Shown here: piece after piece, positions 1-8,901 of the stretch
Position numbering within the stretch: position 1 is the stretch's first letter
Layout of the letters: each line of letters opens with the position of its first letter
NCBI RefSeq assembly: GCF_036898095.1
Contig: NC_090728.1
Coordinates: 84,526,219-84,590,218, forward strand
Length of the DNA: 64,000 bases
From: Palaemon carinicauda
Taxonomy: Eukaryota > Arthropoda > Malacostraca > Decapoda > Palaemonidae
Direction: 5' to 3'
Made by a program: the position numbers and the translations under genes
Notes under the pieces: generated by a model
Told to the model about the DNA's origin: nothing
What the model saw: only the letters and a program-made list of their open reading frames with translations
Database searches by the model: none

Positions 1-262
1 GGTAAGGCCCCGTGGCGTTCTTCTGGAAGCCATGGACCCATCTACACAGCATAATCCGTGCTGCATCCCTTGACTCCATTGTCTTGGGGTCATCAAAGAC
101 CTCAGTAACCAAGGCTTTGCATACATTACATACCTGGGGGTCCCAATACTTGAGAGTTCCCCTAGTGATGGAACAGAGGGAGTGTGCCCTGCACTCCTCA
201 TGGCCGTAGAAGTCCTTGCTCCTGACATTATAGAAGACTCGCAGGTACTTAGGGTGGTCCTC
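1..262 (-). CDS. gag: DIRS-A gag-like protein, N-terminal fragment
   Basis: The open frame on the minus strand starts at the splice acceptor near 262 and stays open to the window edge (about 87 codons). It encodes the conserved gag N-terminus seen in the other copies: VRSKDFYGH, a Cys/His pattern (ECRAHSLC), KYWDPQ, a CNVCKAL segment and WVHGFQKNATGPY. Gag proteins coat the element RNA; the Cys/His pattern suggests metal-assisted nucleic acid binding, which is inference. The first Cys pair found in D and F is altered here (HPKYLRVFYNVRS). The acceptor reads TTACAAGAGGAC rather than TTACAGGAGGAC, so splicing may be shifted by one base or lost. No ATG is visible in the exon. Confidence 0.7.
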
Positions 263-401
263 TTGTAAAGAGAGGAAAACAAAATGAGTATGTGGTAGTT
301 CATCTCACTTGATAAACTATATAAATATTATTAATATTTTGCATTTCATTGCATATAGCTTAGGATAGGCAAGCTAGAAATGAATTAGGAAAGACACATA
401 C
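263..401 (-). other. DIRS-A intron upstream of gag
   Basis: The donor is GTATGT (complement of 396-401), preceded by GGCTGGACAGGAAACACAT, a block shared with all copies. The acceptor region at 262-270 matches the other copies but has AA in place of the usual AG, with an alternative AG one base on. Length is 139 bp against 108-182 bp in the others. Confidence 0.6.
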
Positions 402-744
402 ATGTGTTTCCTGTCCAGCCAATTCCTGTGACCTCCCTCAAAATTAAAGCCTAGGGTTATCCTATTCAGGAGGTCGATTAGAAGAGTTCTACCCTGTAAG
501 GATAGATAAGTGTAACTTAACACTGACTTCCAAAAGGTTTAATAATGAGGGTCATTTGTAACTGATCATCTATCAGTGTATGGAAAGAAATTTCCTTTCC
601 TTATATAGTATGGTCTCAACAATAGACTGCGCATGGACACACAGAGTATGTTGGAAATTTAACTACTGTATACTTTATACTATAGTTTTCTGTTTGCAGT
701 ATGATCTATACTGCAAATATACTGGCTACTGTATAGTCATATAC

Positions 745-1830
745 TGTAGTTCTAGCCGGTATGTTGCTGGCAAGGCTAGCACCTGGGAGATATTGGCCGG
801 GAGCTCGCCGGCCGCCGGCAGGTCGCCGGCTGTCGGCGCACTAGTCCAACTGGCGTCTTGCCGGTCAGGGTAGTGGCCGGCAGTCTGAACCCGGCCGGGC
901 TTTGCCGGCCAAGTCAGTTGTGCCGGCGGCTCGTTGGCTGCCGGCACACAAGTCCAGCCAGCACCTTGCCGGCAAGGGTAGTGACCGGCTGCTGCCGGTT
1001 AGGTTAGTACCCGGCGGCACTAGCCGATAGAGAGAGAAAAAGCAGGGAGTTAAGGATGATGTAAGAGCTCTGTCTTACTGCCTTCCTCCAGAATGAGGGT
1101 TCAAATGGAAGGGGAGAATATATTGTTCAGGCTTCCACCCATCCACAACCATTGCCGGTCTCTGCGGCCACAAATTTGTGAATGGTAGTCCAAGAGAGGA
1201 CTGAAGAACACTCTACAGTAAAGGGATCCTCTGCCGGTAGCCGGCTCAGCCGGCACAGTTCTCCCGGAGCCTTGTGTCCATAAGGGAAAGCTGAGCGACT
1301 AGGCCACTACAAGCAGAAGCCCGAGCCGGCCCTACAACCTGCCGGCAAGCGGTGAAATTGTAGGATGACTGCCAAAGGTTTGCGATGGCTAGGCCATCCC
1401 TAAAGGATAGAGGGGGGAAGGGAAAAGGGTCCTGTATGAGGTGTGGAAGGAGCCAGCAGGGTTGCCGGTCCTACCACACCCTGAAGAAACTCTGTTTGAG
1501 TATCGCCGCCATCCTAGGTGGCAGGGGAATATCTATTCTCCAGCCTAGGGTCTGCCAATACAGTTAAGGGGCCGGCAGCAATCTTGCCACCACTTCTAAA
1601 AAGAGAGACAGAGTTCCTGTGCCACCGCCATCCTAGGCGGCAGAAGAATGTCCTGCAAGCACAGGACTAGCCTACTAGACCACAGGGAGAAGGTGGTAAT
1701 ATCATATAACCCCTTCAGGTGCGGTTTAGGGAGGTCTAGCCTCCTATGCCGGCAGCATAATCCAACAGGAATGACTATTCACCCTGCCGGCCAGCTGCCG
1801 GCACAAGACTATCTACTCTGAGGTTCTGAC
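745..1830. repeat. GCCGGC-rich segment of DIRS-A leader
   Basis: The palindrome GCCGGC and CCGGC variants recur densely, most strongly at 790-1020, interspersed with non-repetitive DNA. No coding frame is conserved. An equivalent segment occurs in the leader of all six copies. Frames open across it give low-complexity Pro/Ala/Gly peptides and are not genes. Confidence 0.75.
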
Positions 1831-2059
1831 CGAAACCTAAAACCTGCCATCTGCGGCTAAGGGAAGGGACAGAAAACCCTAGCCTAGTCCTGCCTGAATG
1901 ACAACTCGAGGCACGACCAACTAGGGTTTTAGCCTAAGGCTACACTAAGAGGGAAGGAGGGATTACCCTTAAATCTCCACTGGAGACGAGTATCCCTTTA
2001 TATAATAATTCTAGGAGATATCTATCTCCGCCTGAATTGATAAAACGATACACAAGGGT

Positions 2060-2345
2060 AACCAGGGAACATGTATGAAAGTATACTAAAGCCACTAGGC
2101 TAGTAGCCCAGTGGCAGCAAGAATCGACTCCCTAAATCACTGAAGCTCTCTCATATACTATCTTAGAAGAGGAAATTTTATATGCAATCAATATATCTCA
2201 CATATATAAATTGCCTAAATAGCTTCATTTAAATTTAATAACACTAGGAATGTCTATTATATCATGCATGAAAGTAAACTGAAACGCCTAGGCTAGGAAG
2301 CCTAGCGTAAGCAAGGTTCGGTTACCTGAATCGCCGAAACTATTA
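2060..2345 (-). other. Paired CTAGG hairpin modules in DIRS-A leader
   Basis: Two modules about 200 bp apart each have an imperfect stem built from CTAGGCT/AGCCTAG (near 2094-2118 and 2290-2310), each flanked by TCGATT/ATCGCCGAAA-like sequence and TATACTTTC-like sequence. Comparable modules occur at equivalent places in B, D, E and F. They do not code. A role in RNA folding is inference. Confidence 0.5.
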
Positions 2346-2679
2346 CGAATACTATCGGCCTCATATAATTAACTCCTAGAAATGAAGACTAAATAGCTAT
2401 TTTTATTTATGCTATTTATACCGAGAAAGTCGTCCTGGCTAACTAAATAACTCATGTGTTACGAACGACAGCGCCCATGACGCCTCCAGTTCAGGCAACA
2501 GCTCTTCCACTAAGTTTAACTTAATTTGACTTAATTTCAGTGTGAGGCAAGAGCTAAAATTTATATAATGTAAAGATCAAATACTCAACTTTCCAGAGGC
2601 AGAAGAGGCTGGAGATTTCATGATAAATCCAAAATAATCCAAAGTAACAAGAGAGCAACAGGGAAAATCACCGAGCGAG

Positions 2680-3027
2680 ATCGCTACAGATAAAGGAATA
2701 AAAATGGCGGCGATGATGGCGCCATCTAGATACTCAGATAGTAATGGAGTAAGGGTACCTTGATAACGGGTCCCCTTCTATCTTTGCCACTTTCCCCCTC
2801 GAAGCGAAAACGCTATTCGGGTTGAAGATTGCTATGTGTCGTATCAAGATATACGTCCCCTGATATTATGAGATATCCTTAAAGGAAACTTTAAGGATAT
2901 TCGCGCCAGGAGTTAGAATTCTGGAGACCTAAAGGTAAATTCTCTGGGAATATCACTGTAGTCAAATATACCCTAGGAAGCTACTTAAAGGAACCTTCCA
3001 TCAGGACAACAGGGCCTGAGCCCAAAA
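2680..3027. repeat. Left ITR of DIRS-A (minus orientation)
   Basis: It shares with the other ITRs the blocks CCCCTCGAAGCG, GCTATGTGTCGTATCAAG, TACGTCCCCTGATATTATG, GTTAGAATTCTGG and CTCTGGGAATATCACTG, and ends CCTGAGCCCAAAA. The inner limit is estimated from the lengths of ITRs in the complete copies because the partner ITR is outside the window. Confidence 0.7.
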
Positions 3028-3182
3028 GTAATTTTCATATTTCTTTATATCCTCTCCTAGCCTACACTACTAAGGTTCATTTAGGTGTATTTATGGCTTT
3101 TCTTGGCCTCTTTAGATGTTTTTTTTTTTTTTTCTAAAGATACGATTTACATTGAGGTATGAAATTTTGTGCCACCACAAAT
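3028..3182. other. Short spacer between DIRS-A and DIRS-B
   Basis: About 155 bp of AT-rich DNA with a T16-type run near 3119-3135. I see no gene, repeat unit or transposon end in it; it may be original host DNA. Confidence 0.5.
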
Positions 3183-3573
3183 AAACGGATTTTGAGCGAA
3201 GCGAAAAATCTATTTTTGGGTGAGGTAGCCATGTCGTCCTGATAGAAGTTCCTTCGATGGTAGCTTCCTAGGTATATTTGACTACAGTGATATATCCCAG
3301 AGAATTTACCAAAGGTATCCAGAATTCTAACTCCTGGAGCGAATATCCCTTAAAATTTTTCAAAGGAATATTGCGTAATATCAGAGGACGTATTCTTGAC
3401 ACGTCTCATGGCTATCTACGCCCCCAATAGAGCTTTCACCTCGAGGGGAAAGAGAGGCAAGAATAAGGAGAGTCGTTCCAGAGACATCGCTCTCGACGCT
3501 CCCTACTGCTCTGCAAATAGTGCGCCAATCCGCCACTGCGAGGCGCCACCGTCATTCTTTGTAGCTTTGTAGG
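3183..3573. repeat. Right ITR of DIRS-B with outer extension
   Basis: It starts at AAACGGATTTTGAGCG, the ~40-bp extension that the left ITR lacks, followed by the arm that pairs with 30150-30507. Dictyostelium DIRS-1 is likewise known to have a short extension on its right repeat only. Confidence 0.85.
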
Positions 3574-3634
3574 TGTTGCAGATACAGTACCATAGGGAGG
3601 GATTCATTATCCTTTCGACCCAAAAGAGGGTGGG

Positions 3635-3730
3635 TCCATCAGGACGACATGGCTACCTCACCCAAAAATAGATTTTTCGCTTCCCTCAAAATCCGTTTTT
3701 TGGGCTCAGGCCATGTCGTCGTGATGGAAG
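3635..3730. repeat. Internal complementary region (ICR) of DIRS-B
   Basis: A 96-bp block in which the two outer element ends appear joined: the right end (ATGGCTACCTCACCC through AAAATCCGTT) runs directly into the left end (TTTTGGGCTCAGGCC). In DIRS-1 biology such a region lets the ends of the linear copy be brought together to make a circle. Confidence 0.85.
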
Positions 3731-4218
3731 TGTACCAGAGCATTAATGTATCTGTGGATTTTCAATAGTGCCGTTCATCTCAAGCTAAATCTTTCCTCTT
3801 TGGTCGTTTAGACCTAGAAACACTTGATGTTACCGTTACACATCAATCAGCTGATCATGAAATATGTCAGTGCTTCCTGCCCCCTACAGGGAAGAGTCTG
3901 GGTAGACTCGAGGAAAAACCCGAGGATTGTGAGTTCAAGGAATAATCTAGCAAACAGTTTGTATATTAGTGTCATCATATACGTAAAGCATAGTCTGTAC
4001 TAGGATGGTATTGGTCTGGGCAGGTTACTGTACCTCCCGGGTCTGTCGATGAAGAGACGGACAGGTTTACATATGTGTAGGAAACCTTAAACAGTAAAAT
4101 GCACAGTCTAGTACGATAAGATCTTACCTGTTTGCCTGGAACAATATGAATCTTAGTTCCAATATTTACTTAAATATCAAAAGAGTCAAGGATGCTCTGA
4201 CTTATACATACACTTAAA
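3731..4218 (-). other. DIRS-B 3' noncoding region, distal part
   Basis: It begins TGTACCAGAG next to the ICR, as in the other minus copies, and resembles the F region near 63180-63620 in reverse. It stops abruptly where DIRS-C begins; the rest continues at 13121. No ORF. Confidence 0.7.
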
Positions 4219-4576
4219 TTTTTGGGCTCAAGCTATGATGTCCTGATGGAAGGTTCCTTCAATAGCTTCCTAGGGTATATTTAACTACAGTGGATATTCC
4301 CAGAGAATTAAACTGAAGGTTATCACAGAATTCTAACTTCTGGTGCCAGTACCCTAAAGGTTTCCCTCTAGGATATCGTATATCAACAGGGGACGCATGT
4401 ATTAACACGCCACATAGCTATCTACACCCCATATAGAGTTAACACTTCGATATGGAAAGGTGGCTGAGTAACTGAGGAGCCGTTCCAAAGTTACTCTCAT
4501 CAGTGGCTGCTTTTGGTACTCGAGACGTAAACAAACGGGCGCCATTGCTAAATGACGTCACGTCCGTCCTCATCCT
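4219..4576. repeat. Left ITR of DIRS-C
   Basis: Begins TTTTTGGGCTCAAGC and extends to the CCGTCCTCATCCT block, which reappears complemented at 12730. Contains the shared ITR blocks (GAATTCTAACTTCTGG, ACACGCCACATAGCTATCT) and a copy-group-specific TAAACAAACGGGCGCC. Confidence 0.9.
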
Positions 4577-6807
4577 TTCGTCTGTAGCTTCTTCGCTAAG
4601 TCGGATTTTTCCCAAGTGATTTCTTTATCAGCTTACATCGCCGTTATGTCGCTACCTTTAGCCTCGCCTTCTTCTGGAAAGTTGAGTACCAGGTCCCAGT
4701 ATTGTTTAAATAAGCTCTGGCCGTAAAGTAACTTCTACTTTTCATAAAATATTGTGTTTTGTGGCAGAGCTGTGCCGATACCGGACGCGCCATTTTACGG
4801 CGCCGCTGTTCATGTTGCATGCTTTATTTAGTTAGCCAGAACAACCTTCTCCGGTCATTTAACTAATCAATATTATTAGTTATTTAGTCTTCATAGCTAG
4901 GGAATCATTATATCGTGTTTTAGCGCTCATCAGACTCGGTCGTTGTTCGACCCCATACTAGATCGCTAGCTTAGCCCCTAGGCTGGACAGCCTAGTGTTT
5001 GTTTTCATGCATGATATATATTAGTGTTCCTAAGTTAAGTTATGAAGATTGTGGCATTATTAAACATACTATTTACTGTGATGTAAGTGTTTTCTCCTTC
5101 GGGGACCATATAAGGGACCGTGTTGATTGTGTATCAACCCCTCCTAACCTAATATAGGAACCCTTATATGTTCCCTATTCCCCCTGCCTGCGGGCATTCC
5201 CTCTGGGTAGTCTTGTTTTCCCTTCTATATAAGGGAATCTCGTCTACAACCAGAGTATTTATCGCTTCTCTACCTACCCTAAGGGAATGAACCCCCCTTA
5301 GGGTCGTGCCTGAGACCCTAGGAAGGGCCCTGCCCTTCCCCAGTTGCTCTTGGTTTGGTTACTCCTTCCTCCCTGCAACTAGCAATGTGTCTTTCAGGCT
5401 TGCCTAGCCTAGGAGTTAGTCCTCCTATTCTAGGTTAAGTTCTGGGGGTAGATTCGGTATTATTATAGTTTGGGACAGTACATTAGTACTGTACTTGATC
5501 TACGCTACCTATCCTAGGTTAGGGAGCGTTCTCCCTTACCTTGGTGGCCGTTCTCATGCAGAGTCTCCTCGTTAGAAAGACTCCTTCTTCTCCCTCCCCA
5601 CCTATCCCTTTGGTGTAGGCTTGCCTACACACCTCTGTCCTTAATCCTACAACTCCTCCCTTGGGTGGAGTGGTAGGGCTAACATTGTTCTCCTGCTGAG
5701 CTGGCCGCTCTGGTACACTGACCCTTCATAGCGTTCTATGAGGGTGGTTGCCGGCGGCGGTCCTGCCGGCGGGGGATTCCCCTCTCTTGAGTGCCCTCTA
5801 TCCCTCCCTTGGGTTACACAGGCACCCGGCCGCCTGCCGGCGCCCTGCCACTGGATGTTAGGAGTGTCCACTCCTATCATGAGTGCACTCTCTCCGGAGG
5901 GATGCCGGAGGGGTATAGGATTTTACCCCTTCCATCCTTCCTTGCCTTTCTCTCTTTCTATCTTGGTGCCGGTCCCTTGCTGTCTCTACTGCCGGCGATA
6001 ACCGCCACTACCTCAGGTGACCTTCATTCATAAGATGCCTTCCCCCCATAAGACGTCAGCCTTCCGTGTGCCGGAGGCTGCCGCCTTCCGTCGACATACC
6101 GCCGACGTCCCACCCCTCATTTTTACCTAGTAACAGCTGGCTGACTTCGGAGTCTTCCACCCGTATGCCGGCATTGATTGCTGGCAATCTGGGTATTCAA
6201 CCATATCTTATCTTTCTTATGAATTGATCCAAGGCTCACCATGCCGTCAGCCTTCGGCTGCCGGAGCCGCCGCCCCCTGCAGATGACCCGCCGCTGTGCC
6301 GGCATTCGCAACCGTGGTTTTATCCATGTAAGATACTCAGTGTGTCTGCCTTGATGCCTTCCACCCTGCAGGACCGGCCTCCGGTGTGCCGTCGGTCTGC
6401 CGGGACCCTCATGAGACGTTAAGGGACATGTACCCCTTCCCTGGCTGCCGGCAACATGCCGACAGTCAATATATTGCAGCCAGATAGCTTGGCCACTTCC
6501 ATATAGGTATTATTTTACCATCCAAAGATAGTGGCTATGCTGTTTGATTGCACATTACAATACTTCCAGCATACTTTGTGTATCTCAGTGCAGTCGATTG
6601 CCGGAACCTACATTTACTAAGGGGTTTATCCTAATTCCCCTCTCCCCCAGGGCTCTGAGTGGTCTCAGACCCTAGTGCACTCTGTGGACAATTCCTGTTA
6701 AAAGCCTAGCTTGGCTCATCCATACGGATTTCCCTCATTGTGACCTTCGGGTACAAAGGAATTGTCTACGGATAAGGTTACGGTAACCGGCTGGGCGGGA
6801 TTCACAA
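4577..6807 (+). other. DIRS-C leader with GCCGGC-rich segment
   Basis: A 2.2-kb noncoding leader. One CTAGG hairpin (near 4975-5000, CCTAGGCTGGACAGCCTAG) lies before a pyrimidine-rich stretch (5090-5640), then GCCGGC-rich DNA at about 5745-6480. The leader ends with CCGGCTGGGCGGGATTCACAA before the intron donor, matching the last exon-1 codons of the other copies, but the possible start codon is CCG here. Near 6870-6935 a TTAAGTTATTCTTAAC block is repeated three times inside the following intron. Confidence 0.65.
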
Positions 6808-6989
6808 GTATGTGTCTATCTACTTCCTTTCCCGCTCATCAATCTTAAATATTAATATGTTCTTATAATTAAGTTATTCTTAACTTTAGATTAAGTTATT
6901 CTTAACTTTAGATTAAGTTATTCTTAACTTTAGAGTAATGTAAGTCATTCTTATGCCTTCCATGTACTCATGATCTCTTTCTTTTACAG
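6808..6989 (+). other. DIRS-C intron upstream of gag
   Basis: Donor GTATGT at 6808, acceptor TTCTTTTACAG ending 6989. It is longer than in the other copies (182 bp) because of a three-fold repeat of a ~23-bp unit around TTAAGTTATTCTTAAC. The same donor context and the same acceptor followed by GAGGAG recur in all copies. Confidence 0.7.
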
Positions 6990-8900
6990 GAGGAGTATTT
7001 GAGCAAGGCGTGCTGGACCCACGCCCCCTGCGCCGCCAAGAAAGGCGACTTGAAGTTTTGGGACCCGCAGAACTGTACAGTCTGCAAAAGTCTTCTCGTT
7101 CAGGCGTTCGACGATCCTCCTACTGCGGAGGCAAGGGACATTGCTAGGGAGAAGCTACGCAAATGGGTGCGTGGCTTCCAGAAGAACGCCACTGGACCGT
7201 ACCTTCCCAACGAAGACTTGAGGGCCTTGCTTTTCCCAAAAGCATCTAAAGACTCAGTGGTCCCCCGTGATCAGATCCCCACCGTCCAGATCGTGGTCGA
7301 ACCTGACGTAGTCATGGCACAGTCCATGCGTGAGTGCCATCTTGATTCCGACAACGTGGAACATATGTCGGAAGTGTTTGATGAGACGGAGAAGAACCTC
7401 ATGGGCGAGGAGCTCGACTATGAGGAAGATCAAGTGGAATACCCTGATTCGGAGACCGAGGTCGCTCCTGCTCCCCTATTAACTCCTGCACCGTCCGAGG
7501 AACCTGTTCCTTCGACTTCTGCCACCCCGGACCCTCTTCCATCGGCCACTCAAGAGGTCTTCAAAATGCTTGAAGCCCTCATGGACAAGAAGCTACGCGA
7601 GACTCAGGAGCAATTCCGGACGACTCTCGTCGGCTTTAAACAACCGAAAAAGATTTCGGTTAAGGACCTCCCCACCTGCTTGGAAGCTAACCCATGGAGA
7701 TACGCCGAGCATATGCCAATTACAACTGGCAAGATTTATATCAGTGAAAGGGTTGGTTCTATTTTGTTGGAAGAAGTGGAGTTCTTCCCAAATTTCGAGG
7801 CTTATCCGGACTGTTACATCCGGCTCAGGTTTGAACCTGCCTCAAAGGAAGAGACCGAACCAAAAGAAGTAATTGTGTTCGATCTCGCGAAGCCCCAAGC
7901 TATGTTAGCTCAGGCAGTGAAGAGTCGGGGTTTCACTAACTCCAAGATGCCGGCGCTTAGTAAGAACCATCCTACCTTCGTTGCGCCAAATACTGCGACC
8001 TTCCCCTTCATTGAAAAGGCCTTCACAGCGGTCATGAAGGCAGTGGAGGAAGGGAAACCTTGTCCTGCACTGGAGGAGTGCAGACCCATCTCCATTACTC
8101 TTCCCTCCGATGATAGGCACTGGAAAGACATCCAGTCGACCTTCACGGTAGGAAAACTGGAACCTGATGTGGCCGGTCGTCAATTCAATGAGGACCACCC
8201 AAGGCTGAACGATCACCTCCTTCGTAGGGAACAGGATACGAAGGAGAGACTCGCCGCTTCGCTGTCCCATCAGGTACAGCTCGAACTCATGGCCGGGGAT
8301 ACCAGAGTCCCGGACTTTTACATGGTCCTTGCTAAGTCGCACCTGGCGACTGTAACCAAGGACCTATATAGCTTCGCTTAGGCTCGCAGAGCCTGTCGAG
8401 AATTCGTGTTCGCCAGCTCAACGGTGAAACACGAACCCCGGAGACTGATTTCCTCCAATATCTGGGGCAAGCTTCTCTTCCCATCCACCCTGGTGAAAGA
8501 GATAGTGGACAAAGCTGCCACGTAGAATAGGAACCTTCTCCATAAGTGGGGCAGGTCCCGAAAGAGGAAGTCCTCTCAGGATGATGGCCCTCATCCTAAG
8601 AGGAAATCCTCAAAGCCCAGACCCCAGCAACGTCAACCGAGACGGCAGTTTCCGGGTCCCGCTACTCCCCAAGTGGCTACGCAGCCGCAACAGACCTTTC
8701 AGTTGGTCCCCCAGCCGGTGGTGTCGCAGTCGCCGGTCTTTACCCCTGCCTACGAGCAACACTCGACTACCTTTCATCCCAGAGGTAGGGGCTCAGGCAG
8801 AGGTTCCGGCAGAGATTCTTCTCGACGTCCCTCCAGAGGCAGAGTAGGAAGGGGAGCTAGCGGCCGAGGTGGCAAACCCTCGGGACACCAGAAGCAATGA
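6990..8900 (+). pseudogene. gag: DIRS-C gag-like ORF1, two stop codons
   Basis: The gag frame runs from the acceptor to TGA at 8898. It is open to 8379, where AAG has become TAG (context SFA-stop-ARRACREF); a second TAG at 8523 replaces GAG. Visible segments: KFWDPQNCTVCKS, WVRGFQKNATGPYLP, an acidic Glu-rich region, ISVKDLP, FPNFEAYPDCYIRLR, NIWGK, and a C-terminal Gln/Pro-rich and RG-rich tail (GRGSGRGSGRDSSRRPSRGR). The tail looks RNA-binding. The N-terminal Cys/His motif of A, D and F is partly deleted (only ACWTHAPC remains). No ATG lies near the start of the exon. The RT ORF follows in the +1 frame. Function as the element's RNA-packaging protein is inferred from position. Confidence 0.8.
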
Positions 8901-8901
8901 A

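Larger units (their letters stand above)
1..3027 (-). mobile_element. DIRS-A: DIRS1-like retrotransposon, 5' half, cut by the window edge
   Basis: Reading leftwards from 3027, this holds the left ITR, a long leader with GCCGGC-rich DNA, an intron (263-401) and the first part of gag, which runs off the window start. The outer ITR end has the same TTTTGGGCTC-type terminus and the same inner blocks as the other five copies. The RT and YR parts lie outside the window. Identity as DIRS1-like rests on near-identity of layout and gag N-terminus with copies B-F. Confidence 0.85.

Noticed and set aside
726..947. Open frames across the GCCGGC-rich leaders (also 28271-28731, 57726-58203)
   Set aside because: They are low-complexity Pro/Ala/Gly/Ser frames on both strands, not conserved between copies, and explained by the repeated motif.
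3183..3720. A ~540-bp stand-alone MITE with inverted ends (also 12584-13120, 46593-47127, 47197-47760)
   Set aside because: These units are the ICR plus right ITR of full DIRS elements, which gives them inverted ends; the rest of each element is adjacent.
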